From contig NZ_WVRN01000003.1 in NCBI RefSeq assembly GCF_013112245.1, forward strand, positions 1 to 64,000: a stretch of DNA of 64,000 nucleotides, read 5' to 3'. The translations under genes and the position numbers were made by a program. Below the pieces are notes generated by a model. It worked only from the letters and a program-made list of their open reading frames with translations. It ran no database searches and was not told where the DNA came from. Source of the DNA: Ruegeria sp. HKCCD4315 (lineage in GTDB: Bacteria > Pseudomonadota > Alphaproteobacteria > Rhodobacterales > Rhodobacteraceae). Shown here one piece after another: positions 26,119-34,174 of this stretch (position 1 is its first letter; every line of letters begins with the position of its first letter).

Positions 26119-26436
26119 ATGAAAGTAATCCTCTTTGCCGCCACCCTGCTTACCGCCACCGCTGCGGCCTTTGCTGTCAACGCCGCCACCGATACGGTCA
26201 CGTCGGCGTCACCTGAGACCGTCACTTGGATGCCCGTTGGCGAGGTTGCCGCCAAGCTTGAAGCGCAGGGCTACCAAATTCTGGAAATTGAGCGCGATGA
26301 CGACCGCTACTACGAAGTCGAAATGCGCGACGTATATGGATACGAAGTCGAAGCCTACCTGGACGCAGCGACTGGCGAACCGGTTCCCCACATGTCCGAT
26401 ACGAATGACGACTACAGCGAGAAAGGCGACGACTAA
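26119..26436 (+). CDS. second exported PepSY-domain protein
   Basis: 105 residues: signal peptide ending near VNAA, then a PepSY domain (VTWMPVGEVAAKLEAQGYQILEIERDDDRYYEVEM...VEAYLDAATGEPV) and an acidic tail. TTGGAG lies ten bases before ATG 26119. It is transcribed away from the two-component operon and shares the TGTCAG operator, so it is probably part of the same regulon. A predicted strong hairpin follows. Confidence 0.82.
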   Translation: MKVILFAATLLTATAAAFAVNAATDTVTSASPETVTWMPVGEVAAKLEAQGYQILEIERDDDRYYEVEMRDVYGYEVEAYLDAATGEPVPHMSDTNDDYSEKGDD

Positions 26437-26460
26437 TCGAAACTTCTTGTGATGATTTGA

Positions 26461-26488
26461 CCCCCACGGCGAAGCCTCGCTGTGGGGG
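26461..26488. terminator. hairpin terminator, probably bidirectional
   Basis: CCCCCACgGCGA and TCGCtGTGGGGG pair across a short AGCC loop. The hairpin lies between the convergent PepSY and DUF4405 genes. The run of T after it is weak, so it may serve both strands. Confidence 0.6.
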
Positions 26489-26501
26489 CGTTCATTCTGG
26501 G

Positions 26502-26936
26502 TCAGCCTGCCCAGAACTCGTGCTTGAAGAACTCATTGAGATCGAGCAGCCAATTCGCGGGCGGAAGCCCAAACACCGTCAATGTGACCAAAGCGATCAC
26601 GAAAGCGGCTCCGATCATCGCTTCGATCCGATGCCCCTGTGGACACATCCTGTTGCCGAGGATCAGCGTTTTGAAGGTTCGAATATGCAGCGCCGCGTGC
26701 CACAGGGAGAATCCGACAAACAGCAACGCCAAGGCGATGTGGACGTCATCCCACCCTTGCCGGTCAAGGCCCAACACCTGCCAGTCGGTGGCATTGGAGA
26801 TTTTACCTATTGGAGCGAAAAACAAAATGCCTCCGCTGACCAGCATGGCCAAAAAGGAAAAGGTCACACCGAACACAGCCATGGCCCTACCAGAAATCTT
26901 GGTTTTCACGCGCGCTGTTGATTCTGCATTGGCCAT
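26502..26936 (-). CDS. DUF4405/cytochrome b561-like membrane protein
   Basis: 144 residues with four hydrophobic helices. His residues in DDVHIALALLF and WHAALHIRTF sit where haem b would be bound, and the family (DUF4405) is related to cytochrome b561. GGAGG precedes ATG 26936; the ATG at 26948 is too far up. It stands near the SHP genes but on its own transcript. A role in electron transfer is likely; the partner is unknown. Confidence 0.72.
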   Translation of the reverse strand: MANAESTARVKTKISGRAMAVFGVTFSFLAMLVSGGILFFAPIGKISNATDWQVLGLDRQGWDDVHIALALLFVGFSLWHAALHIRTFKTLILGNRMCPQGHRIEAMIGAAFVIALVTLTVFGLPPANWLLDLNEFFKHEFWAG

Positions 26937-27057
26937 TATTGCCTCCATTCACGATGCCAAAATATTAGGCCAGAAACAGAAAGTTCGCCTTGACCCATCT
27001 TAAGTTCCCCACAGAGGAACAGCGAATTGTGCGACCGTGGTGAAACAAAGTGCTATA

Positions 27058-28308
27058 TCAAACTTGGGACAGCCGCGCCGCGATCACGACCTGACCCAGC
27101 GCGGCCAGGATCGCAGCGATGAACACGGCTTCGATGGCGATTATGCTGACCACCACGCCGCCCACAAGTGGCGCCAGCGCCGCCGGGGCCGCAAAGCTGT
27201 TAAACCACGCGGAATAGGCCGGACGGCGGTCGTCGGGCGAGATCTCCAGCAGGTAGCCGAGATAGCCGATGGTCACCCCGTTCATCATCACGCCGATCAG
27301 GAAGAACAGCGCCGCGAAACCGGTCAGCCCCGAACTCGAGACCACAAGCAGCAACACCAGCACCGGAGGTCCGAGACGCACCAGTGCCACTATCCCCAGC
27401 AGGCGCAATTTGCCCATCCGGTCGCCGATACGGCCCCAGACCGGATTCGAGGCCAGCGCGCCGACGGTCTGCGCCGCCAACAGCGTTCCGACATCCGCCG
27501 CCCCGAGGCCGCTGCGGCTGGCGGCAACGACATAGAACGGCAACGCCATCAGCGTCGCTGCGCCAAGCCATTGGAAGATCAGGAACAGCCGGAACCGGCG
27601 ATCCTGTTGTAGTGTCGAGACCCCTTCGCGCAGAAATCCAGACAGATTGGCCGGGCGGTCCCGTGGCGCCCTTGCAGCGGTAGCGGGCTCACCCGCGGCG
27701 ACAAAAAGCGTCGCAGAGACGATCATCAGCACCGCGCCGAGCCAGAAGATCAGCGCATAGGCCCTGAGCGGCAGCATCACGTCGAGCGCAAGTCGCAGAA
27801 CGCCCGCCACCAGAACCGCCAGAACACCGCCGCCGAAAAAGCGCCAGGCCAACATACGGCTGCGGCGCTCGGACGGGATCGCCCGGCCGACGATGTCGTT
27901 GTAGGGCACCGCGACCACGCCGCTGACAAAGGCGTAGATTGTCCACAGCCCCAGCATCCCGAGCGCCAGCGGAACCGGAGGCCAATCGACCTGCGGCCAG
28001 TCGGCCCCCCACCACAGAAGCATACCGATCATCGCGACCGTGATCGCCCGCCCATAGGCACCAAGGGCGTAGAACGGCATGCGCCGATCGGTGCGCTCGG
28101 CGAGGTAGCCCACCGCGAACTGGGGCAGCAGCCAGCCAAGACGCAGGACCGTGCTGGCATAGCCCACGGCCAGCGCGCTACCGGTCAGCATATGCACCAG
28201 ACTGGCCACCACCGTCGCGCTGTCCACCGCCGCCGACCCGCCCTGAAACACCGCACCAGCACCGGCGATGCGCCAAAATCTCGTGTCTTCGGGATTACGC
28301 CTTGCCAT
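27058..28308 (-). CDS. MFS transporter in a MerR-controlled operon
   Basis: 416 residues with about 12 membrane helices and an MFS pattern (YLAERTDRRMPFYALG, NPVWGRIGDRMGKLR). The frame overlaps the preceding gene by 14 bases, so the two are one operon read from the MerR-type promoter at 29356-29386. Export of a metal complex or drug is likely for a MerR target, but the substrate cannot be told from sequence. Confidence 0.8.
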   Translation of the reverse strand: MARRNPEDTRFWRIAGAGAVFQGGSAAVDSATVVASLVHMLTGSALAVGYASTVLRLGWLLPQFAVGYLAERTDRRMPFYALGAYGRAITVAMIGMLLWWGADWPQVDWPPVPLALGMLGLWTIYAFVSGVVAVPYNDIVGRAIPSERRSRMLAWRFFGGGVLAVLVAGVLRLALDVMLPLRAYALIFWLGAVLMIVSATLFVAAGEPATAARAPRDRPANLSGFLREGVSTLQQDRRFRLFLIFQWLGAATLMALPFYVVAASRSGLGAADVGTLLAAQTVGALASNPVWGRIGDRMGKLRLLGIVALVRLGPPVLVLLLVVSSSGLTGFAALFFLIGVMMNGVTIGYLGYLLEISPDDRRPAYSAWFNSFAAPAALAPLVGGVVVSIIAIEAVFIAAILAALGQVVIAARLSQV

Positions 28309-29323
28309 TCGCCGCCTCTGCCTCCGCCCGGGCGCGGCGGATGTCGATGCCGCTCTGCCACAACACCGTCAGGCCGATCCCGACCACCAGAAGGATCGTC
28401 AGCACATAGTTGAACAGGATCATCAGAAGGGCGGTTTCGTCCGGAACGCCAAGCACCTTGAGCGCGAACCCCGCCCCAAAGACAAAGCTCGCCGGGATGC
28501 GCACGAAACGACCCAGAACCATGGCGAACCCGGCAAACACCATCAAGAACAGGTAATCCCACGCGCTCAGCACCACGCCAACCGCCAGCCCGGCCCACAG
28601 GAAATGGGTTGTCGCCACCAGCTTACCCGCAATGGCTGCGGCAATGGCGGCGATGCGGCGGGCCCGTGCCTGTGGCCAGACGATCCCTTCACCGAGCGCG
28701 GTGCGCAGATACGCGCCATCGGCCCCGATGCGGGCGGCAGCCCAGTCGAAGAGTCGGCAGACCAGAGGGTCCTCGCTGAGAAGTGACGCGCGGAACCGGA
28801 ACAGAACCCAAAGCAGGCTGCCGAAAAGCATCAGGTTCAACAGGCCCGCAACGCTCAATCCCAGCCGCAGGTCACCCTCGATCTGTGGAATCTGGCCGGC
28901 GGCGGCCACCGCTCCGGCAAAAAGGGCGAAAACGACGCCGTCGAGGAACCGGGCGATGATCGCGGTTGCAAGCACGGTCGCCATCTTCAGGCGGTCGAGC
29001 CGGGCAACCAGCCAGGCCCGGACCAGCGGGCTGATGCCGAGCGGGACAAGGACATTTGCGCCATAACCTGCCAGTAGCGCCCCCGTCAGCCGCAGGGTGC
29101 CGACCGGTTTCACGTCGAACAGGATCTGCCGCCACTTCCAGCCGCTCATCAGCTGCTCCAGCAGGATGGTGGCGGCAAGAATCGCGATCCAGAACATGTT
29201 GGCTCCGCGCAGGCCCTGCAGAAACAGCGCAAAATCGAGGCTGCCGTAGAGCGCAAACACCAGATAGAGCGCCAGGGCGGAGCCGAATATCGGCAGCAGC
29301 CACCGTTTCAGGAAGGTCCGCAT
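28295..29323 (-). CDS. lysylphosphatidylglycerol synthase TM-region-like protein
   Basis: A 342-residue membrane protein of the UPF0104/AglD-MprF flippase-type family, with about eight helices and the pattern LTGALLAGYGANVLVPLGISPLVRAW. It lacks the soluble aminoacyl-transferase domain of full MprF. GAGGATG lies just before ATG 29323, which fixes the start. It is the first gene after the MerR-type promoter. The family acts in lipid transport or membrane modification, so its place in a metal-controlled operon with an MFS carrier is unusual. Confidence 0.75.
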   Translation of the reverse strand: MRTFLKRWLLPIFGSALALYLVFALYGSLDFALFLQGLRGANMFWIAILAATILLEQLMSGWKWRQILFDVKPVGTLRLTGALLAGYGANVLVPLGISPLVRAWLVARLDRLKMATVLATAIIARFLDGVVFALFAGAVAAAGQIPQIEGDLRLGLSVAGLLNLMLFGSLLWVLFRFRASLLSEDPLVCRLFDWAAARIGADGAYLRTALGEGIVWPQARARRIAAIAAAIAGKLVATTHFLWAGLAVGVVLSAWDYLFLMVFAGFAMVLGRFVRIPASFVFGAGFALKVLGVPDETALLMILFNYVLTILLVVGIGLTVLWQSGIDIRRARAEAEAANGKA

Positions 29324-29355
29324 TTGACATCCTCGCAACTACCAAGACCCCAATG

Positions 29356-29386
29356 TTTTAACCTCCGTATCATGATACGGTGTCAA
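29356..29386 (-). promoter_or_regulatory. MerR-type promoter and operator
   Basis: On the minus strand TTGACA (29386-29381) is followed by a 19-base spacer and TTAAAA (29361-29356). The spacer holds the perfect 16-base palindrome CCGTATCATGATACGG (29365-29380). The over-long spacer with a central dyad is the mark of MerR-family promoters. It drives the flippase-like and MFS genes and sits just upstream of the divergent MerR gene. Confidence 0.85.
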
Positions 29387-29412
29387 GATGACGGTGACGG
29401 AGGGAGACCGCG

Positions 29413-29826
29413 ATGCAACCACTCAAGATCGGCCAGGCCGCGCGCGAGACCGGGATAGGCGTCGAGACGATCCGATTTTATGAAAGGAAGGGCCTTGTCA
29501 CTCAGCCGCCGCGCCCAATTGACGGCGGCGCGCGGGACTATGGTGGTGACACGCTTTGGCGGCTGAAATTCATATCCGGCGCTAAGAAGCTCGGATTTTC
29601 GCTGGCAGAAATCGCGGAAATTCTGGAGTTGCGCACGGCACCAAATACCGAGTGCGTCGCGATGCAGGCCAGAGCGCGCAAAAAGCGGGACGAAATTCAG
29701 GAACGGATCGACGGGCTTGCACGGTTGAGGAACAATCTGGACGAGCTGATCGCGGCGTGTCCGGGGCGTGGTGGAATTCAGAACTGTTCGATCGTGGGTG
29801 CCATAGAACGCAGCAGTGAGAAATAG
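29413..29826 (+). CDS. MerR-family metal-responsive regulator
   Basis: 137 residues: winged helix with KIGQAARETGIGVETIRFYERKGLV, a dimer helix, and three Cys in NTECVAMQ, AACPGRGG and QNCSIV. This Cys set matches the ligands of Hg(II)- or Pb/Zn/Cd-type MerR proteins (MerR C82, C117, C126). GGAGGGAGA lies before ATG 29413. It is divergent from, and should control, the 29323-27058 operon. The metal is not certain; the operator half-site differs from the CTCTAG type used by the later genes. Confidence 0.88.
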   Translation: MQPLKIGQAARETGIGVETIRFYERKGLVTQPPRPIDGGARDYGGDTLWRLKFISGAKKLGFSLAEIAEILELRTAPNTECVAMQARARKKRDEIQERIDGLARLRNNLDELIAACPGRGGIQNCSIVGAIERSSEK

Positions 29827-30110
29827 GCGCAATTCCGGCCTTGAACGGAGGGTAGCGGAGTTGCTTGCGAACCGGGTTATTGCCAAGCAGGACCCAGAGC
29901 GGCAGGTGCAGCGAAAAAAGGAGAGCGAGGGTTCCGTTTCCGAGCAGAGTTTGCGTCAGATCATTGTGAGAAATCCCTGCGTCGCCCAGAAAGCCATATC
30001 TGATGAGTATCGGAGGGTGACGGACAAGTCGGCCCTGTAAATGCGGTCCAGCTTTAATCCTACCGGTGCGATTTTATGTCGGTTTAAAACAAGTTTACCC
30101 AAGAGGGAAC

Positions 30111-30587
30111 ATGACAATGAATAACCTGAGCCGCCGCCGCTTGATGCAAGGAGCCGCGGCAATTGCGTGCAGCGCGGCGCTTCCCGCCTTAGCGAAAATC
30201 GGTCCCTCAATCCATGTCCTGAAGGATCCGAATTGCGGGTGCTGCGGATCGTGGATCAAAATCATGCGGGCGGAAGGTTTTGAAGTAGGCGTGGAAAACA
30301 GTGCTTGGGAGGCCTTGAACGCTTACAAAACTGCCAATGGGATTCCGGAGGGCATGATGTCATGCCACACGGGCCGCGTGGAGGGCTACATGATCGAAGG
30401 ACACGTCCCGCCCGCTGACATTCGGCGCCTGCTGGGCGAACACCCGGATGCCGTCGGACTGTCGGTTCCGGGAATGCCTTTCGGCTCGCCAGGCATGGGG
30501 CCGGAAAGCGAACGCGAAGCTTTTGACGTCTTCCTGATCCGCAAGGATGGAACCACAGAGGTGTTCGCCAGATACCCGGCCGCATGA
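30111..30587 (+). CDS. exported DUF411 metal-binding protein
   Basis: 158 residues. A twin-arginine-like signal (SRRRLMQGAAAIAC) is followed by the DUF411 domain with VLKDPNCGCCGSW, SCHTG, and VEGYMIEGHVPP. Such proteins bind Cu or other soft metals in the periplasm and are common in copper/mercury islands. A Met/Gly stretch PGMPFGSPGMGP adds possible Cu(I) ligands. AGAGGGAAC precedes ATG 30111; the ATG at 30117 is a less well-spaced choice. It stands alone between two MerR units. Confidence 0.85.
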   Translation: MTMNNLSRRRLMQGAAAIACSAALPALAKIGPSIHVLKDPNCGCCGSWIKIMRAEGFEVGVENSAWEALNAYKTANGIPEGMMSCHTGRVEGYMIEGHVPPADIRRLLGEHPDAVGLSVPGMPFGSPGMGPESEREAFDVFLIRKDGTTEVFARYPAA

Positions 30588-30798
30588 AGTTCCGATGGCG
30601 CTGGCAAGATCCTGAAAAACGCGGCGCTCGCTTCTTCTGCCCGGTTTACGTGACATTCTTCACGGCAAACCAGTTGATCCGTGACTTCACGCCTGCCTTG
30701 TCCTACCGGGCAAGTTCCAGCTTACGGTGAAAAAATACCCGCGTCCGCAAAGCCTGATGACCGGCTTTGCGGACAAAACCGACATCCCGGCCGCCGTA

Positions 30799-31017
30799 TC
30801 AACCGCAGCATTTGTAGCCCGCCTGAATTGGCGGGCATGGAGCCGATCCGTAGGAACAGTAGACGCAGCAATCGCCGGGAAGTGGCTTCAGGACTTTTCC
30901 GCAAGATGTGCATTCGTAGAACCACTGGCACGCGTCTGTTGGCATCGTTTCAGGCCTTGAATGTCCACATTCCGGGCAGATGATCGTGCTGACAAGGTTC
31001 GGGCGCTTTTCACTCAT
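30799..31017 (-). CDS. GDCCVxC-domain small Cys-rich protein
   Basis: 72 residues with a zinc-ribbon-like head (CPECGHSR, CTSCGKVL) and the motif LPGDCCVYCSYGSAPCPPIQ. GDCCVxC proteins accompany mer genes and probably bind Hg or a similar metal in the cytoplasm. It lies four bases after the MerT-like gene, so the two share a transcript. No mercuric reductase gene is present. Confidence 0.85.
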   Translation of the reverse strand: MSEKRPNLVSTIICPECGHSRPETMPTDACQWFYECTSCGKVLKPLPGDCCVYCSYGSAPCPPIQAGYKCCG

Positions 31018-31021
31018 GGCG

Positions 31022-31345
31022 TCACATCAAGGTTATCAGGAAATCATTTATTCGGATTTCGTTGAGCACGATAACCCAAGCGATGGCCGTCAACGCAAAA
31101 CTGCCTGTCAGCCACCATTTGAGGCGGTCGAGCGAACCACGGCGATACGCGACGATGCCAGAGAGAAACAGCAGGGCCGTCGAACCGCCGAGCACGTAAT
31201 AACTCGCGGCGGCGATCTTGCCGAATACGGCCAGCCAGCTCCCTCCCAAGCCAAGTAAAATCAAGGCCATCGGCAAGATGCAGCAGGTCGCAACGCCAAG
31301 TGCGGTAAACGATCCAATAAAACTCGCGCCAACAAACTTGCTCAT
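31022..31345 (-). CDS. MerT-like metal transport membrane protein
   Basis: 107 residues with three membrane helices. The first has ALGVATCCILPMALILLGLGGSWLA, the vicinal Cys pair of MerT-type Hg(II) importers. CCGGAGAAAGC lies before ATG 31345; the longer frame to 31453 would run through the promoter. It is the first gene after the MerR-type promoter at 31445-31475. With the GDCCVxC protein it forms a minimal uptake or sensing unit. Hg is the likely metal by family, but this is not proven. Confidence 0.8.
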   Translation of the reverse strand: MSKFVGASFIGSFTALGVATCCILPMALILLGLGGSWLAVFGKIAAASYYVLGGSTALLFLSGIVAYRRGSLDRLKWWLTGSFALTAIAWVIVLNEIRINDFLITLM

Positions 31346-31444
31346 GGTCAGCTTTCTCCGGCTTTGACGAACTCGAACGGAAGCCGGTTCGACTTCCTCG
31401 ATTCTTGCTTCGCGCGGTTTGTGAAATTCGACATCATGACCGAC

Positions 31445-31475
31445 AACATGCATCCTGTAGTAGCTACAGGTTCAA
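31445..31475 (-). promoter_or_regulatory. MerR-type promoter and operator for the MerT-like gene
   Basis: On the minus strand TTGAAC (31475-31470) is followed by 19 bases and CATGTT (31450-31445). The spacer contains the dyad CCTGTAGTAGCTACAGG (31454-31470). It lies between the divergent MerR gene (31491) and the MerT-like gene. The half-site resembles CadR/PbrR operators. Confidence 0.82.
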
Positions 31476-31490
31476 GGGAAAGGTCATCAC

Positions 31491-31910
31491 ATGATTGCGA
31501 TTGGCGAAGCGGCGAGATTGATCGGTCTGTCGGTCGAGACGATCCGCTATTACGAACGGGAAGGCATAGTCGAGAAAGCCGGTCGAACCGCCTCGGGACG
31601 CCGCGCATACACGGAACGGGAAATCTCCGAGCTCAGATTCATCAAACGCTGCCGCGATCTTGGCTTTACCATTCAGGATGCATGCGCACTTCGCGAATTG
31701 TCCAAAGCGCCCGAGCAAGCTTGTCGTGACGTCGAAGACGTTGCAACAAGACATCTCGACAACGTCAGGTCAAAAATCGCCGCCCTCCAACGGTTGGAGC
31801 AAGCACTGGCAGAACTTGTGCAGACCTGCACCGAGGGTGCGGCCTCATGCCCCCTGCTAACGGCGTTGCTCAACGAGCCTTTCGTCAAAGATGTCATTAG
31901 CGGCCACTAA
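31491..31910 (+). CDS. MerR-family regulator of the MerT-like unit
   Basis: 139 residues: winged helix (IGEAARLIGLSVETIRYYEREGIV), dimer helix, and Cys at EQACRD, QTCTEG and ASCPLL, the three-ligand pattern of Hg-type and CadR/PbrR-type MerR proteins. AAGGTCATCAC precedes ATG 31491. The operator on its 5' side lies in the promoter of the divergent MerT-like gene. Whether it senses Hg(II) or Cd/Pb/Zn cannot be told with confidence. Confidence 0.88.
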   Translation: MIAIGEAARLIGLSVETIRYYEREGIVEKAGRTASGRRAYTEREISELRFIKRCRDLGFTIQDACALRELSKAPEQACRDVEDVATRHLDNVRSKIAALQRLEQALAELVQTCTEGAASCPLLTALLNEPFVKDVISGH

Positions 31911-32257
31911 TTGCAGCGCCTGGAAAACCGAAACTGGCTATCTCAGCTTGCGGAGGAGCGGCTTCATTGTCCCGGTATTCCGTAACCCTCAGCGATGACG
32001 GCCGATCTCTGTTGTATTTTTGTTGAATGAGAGAATTGCGATCAGCTTACCCTCTAATTCGCTCTGTTAGCTATGCCGGGCTGGTGATGGCGTGGATGCT
32101 CTGATGCTGTCAACTAAGGAAGAAATACCAAAGAATCTGCAAATTTTTGCCGCTTTACCCCTAGAGGCTAAGAAGCTGTTGCAATTCCCCTAAGCACATG
32201 AAGGCTTGGAATAAAACACATTGGCCGGGGAAGTTTGGATACTTTAGAGGAACGAGC
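31911..32257. other. intergenic region without a visible gene
   Basis: About 345 bases between the MerR gene and the transglutaminase-like protease. It is AT-rich and holds no MerR-type dyad with a 19-base spacer. Nothing else was recognised. Confidence 0.5.
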
Positions 32258-32881
32258 ATGGAGAAGGCAGATATGACAAATCCCACTTTAGTTCAGGGAG
32301 TGTTATCGAAAAACCTGCTGGGTTATCTCCCAATGGTCTGTTTTATATGCAGCTTTTTTGTGTCTGCCGCTGCGTCGCAAGCATCTGAGCTTCCCTCGAT
32401 CGGTCTTGATAGAAAGATTGAAGCGCCATCGGGTGCCAAAACACTATGCAAAGATTATTCGTGGGCGTGCGCGAGCGCTCGTAGTTCTGGTCTCTCCGTG
32501 GCGCAAGAAAATCAGATCGTTAAAACGATCAACACGCGCGTCAATCGAAGGATTCGTGCCGTTTCGGATCAAAGCCAATATGGGACAAAGGAGTACTGGA
32601 CACTGCCGACGCAAGGGTCAGGAGATTGCGAAGACTTCGCTTTGCAAAAGAAGTTTGAACTTGTGCAGAATGGTTTGGATCCTACGAAGCTACTAATTGC
32701 GACTGTCTTGGACACCAATCGCAATGGCCATGCTGTTCTTGTCTATCGCTCGAGTGAAGGCGACTTGGTTCTGGACAATGTTACCAACAGGATCAAAACG
32801 TGGAAGGAAACCAGGTATCTATTCCTAAGAATACAGGACCCACTACACCCTGACCGTTGGGTGCAGGTTTTTAGCGGCTAA
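32258..32881 (+). CDS. bacterial transglutaminase-like cysteine protease (BTLCP, LapG type)
   Basis: 207 residues. A long head with a hydrophobic segment ends at SAAASQAS, followed by the BTLCP domain with the full triad C124 (GSGDCEDFALQ), H158 (NGHAVLV) and D173 (LVLDNV). LapG-type enzymes cleave large surface adhesins and are held by a c-di-GMP receptor, LapD. Neither LapD nor an adhesin gene is nearby. GAGG lies before ATG 32258; ATG 32273 is an alternative. The family call is firm; the target is unknown. Confidence 0.85.
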   Translation: MEKADMTNPTLVQGVLSKNLLGYLPMVCFICSFFVSAAASQASELPSIGLDRKIEAPSGAKTLCKDYSWACASARSSGLSVAQENQIVKTINTRVNRRIRAVSDQSQYGTKEYWTLPTQGSGDCEDFALQKKFELVQNGLDPTKLLIATVLDTNRNGHAVLVYRSSEGDLVLDNVTNRIKTWKETRYLFLRIQDPLHPDRWVQVFSG

Positions 32882-32986
32882 AAGCAAATGTGGCGCGCCC
32901 TCGAGACGCGCCACGATAAGCTTTGGTCCTGCGACTACCAGTTGTTTCGCGGCAACCCCAGTTTAGGGCACCGCTTCAAACTTTGG

Positions 32987-33670
32987 TCAAGCTTCCGCAG
33001 CGTTGTACAAGCGCGGAGTCACCAGACCTGTGCTGTTCAAACCGCGCATCGCCTTGGCTGCCGCAAGCACTGCTAGATCAGCAATCGGCTCGATGACTAT
33101 TACCAGCATATAGGCACCGCCAAAGGACAGAACCGACGCCATAGTTTCAGCACCAAATCCCTGGCCGTAGAAAGCCCAGAACGCAACCCATGCGACTACT
33201 CCCCCCTGATACATCGCACTCAGGGCAAGAGCTTGGCCATATTTGAGGTCAACATATGCTGTACCGGGTGCAATGATGCGGCTGGCCAATGCTTGTAGCG
33301 CAAATAGCGGCACCAGCAGAGTGGTTAGGTTGATGAAGTACTGCGGAAGATCGAACGGGGCAAAAAACACCCCCTGAATCAGCAGACCGGCTGCCAATCC
33401 AAAAGCCGCGGGTGCAGCACCGAGAAGCAGGAACAGCGTCGACCCCAGAATGAAGTGGACTTCAGAGACACCAACCGGGAAGTGTGGCAGGACTTCAAAG
33501 AAAAGGAAGACACCAACGGTGGCGAGCACCGAGCGCATGACAAAAGATGCAGGTCCATTCGCACGCAATGTGGAAAACGTTTCTTTCGCTGCGTAAGTAG
33601 CCGCGCCTGCGGCGGTAACATAGGAAAGCGCGATTTTGGCACCATTCACGATGCCCGGTTCGATGTGCAT
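32987..33670 (-). CDS. CbiM-like cobalt/nickel ECF permease
   Basis: 227 residues with six to seven membrane helices. It begins MHIEPG, as CbiM proteins begin with MHIPDG, where the free N-terminus and His2 bind the metal ion; a second conserved site HFPVGVSEVHF follows. CbiM imports Co(II) for cobalamin synthesis, and the riboswitch upstream fits this. No CbiN, CbiQ or CbiO gene is next to it, so it may work with components encoded elsewhere. Start 33670 is fixed by the family N-terminus. Confidence 0.82.
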   Translation of the reverse strand: MHIEPGIVNGAKIALSYVTAAGAATYAAKETFSTLRANGPASFVMRSVLATVGVFLFFEVLPHFPVGVSEVHFILGSTLFLLLGAAPAAFGLAAGLLIQGVFFAPFDLPQYFINLTTLLVPLFALQALASRIIAPGTAYVDLKYGQALALSAMYQGGVVAWVAFWAFYGQGFGAETMASVLSFGGAYMLVIVIEPIADLAVLAAAKAMRGLNSTGLVTPRLYNAAEA

Positions 33671-33763
33671 TTTATTTCTCCCTACCGCCTCACCCGGCGG
33701 CTTGTCAGGTTGAATCGGCCGTAAGGCCGACAGATACAGTCTGGGCATAGCCCGGCGTTTTAC

Positions 33764-33908
33764 GGCAGGTCTCCTGACTCGCGGGTGCTCGCTCCGCCAA
33801 CCTTCCCGGTTCCATTACGAACCAGTGGTGTCTTGGCATCGCTCTCCGCTCACAGTTGCGGGGGCAGTTACGGAATTGGCGCCGTTAAAAACACCGAACC
33901 GTATTCCC
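33764..33908 (-). promoter_or_regulatory. cobalamin riboswitch
   Basis: Read on the minus strand, the region carries the ordered marks of the AdoCbl riboswitch: GGGAATACGG-GGTG, GCCCCCGCAACTGTGAGCGG, GATGCC, CACTGG, CGGGAAGG and a closing GAGTCAGGAGACCTGCC. It lies about 95 bases before the CbiM-like gene and should switch it off when cobalamin is plentiful. A short GC hairpin (GGGCATAGCCC) follows it. Confidence 0.92.
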
Positions 33909-34082
33909 ATTTAATCCTTTTGGCTTCCGCCATCAGGAACCGAAAACAATTCACCGCTACAATGGCGGCTTCGTTTCTGTCAATTGTCTTTGCGACCTAG
34001 TCCGAAGTAGACTCGACCGAAGTAGGGTTCACGCAACCGGCGACATGGTCGACTAGGTAAACCAAGTGTTACCTGAAGCCTC

Positions 34083-34113
34083 TTGAAGCTCTAGCTGCTA
34101 GAGGCTTTAAGAC
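34083..34113 (+). promoter_or_regulatory. MerR-type promoter of the L,D-transpeptidase gene
   Basis: TTGAAG (34083-34088), a 19-base spacer and TAAGAC (34108-34113). The spacer starts with the perfect dyad CTCTAGCTGCTAGAG (34089-34103). It belongs to the set of CadR/PbrR-like sites at 35278, 42200 and 42805. Confidence 0.85.
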
Positions 34114-34174
34114 TCGAATTTGATCGCGAAAATGCGATGCAAATACATTAAACTTGTGAACCAGGACGAGATCT

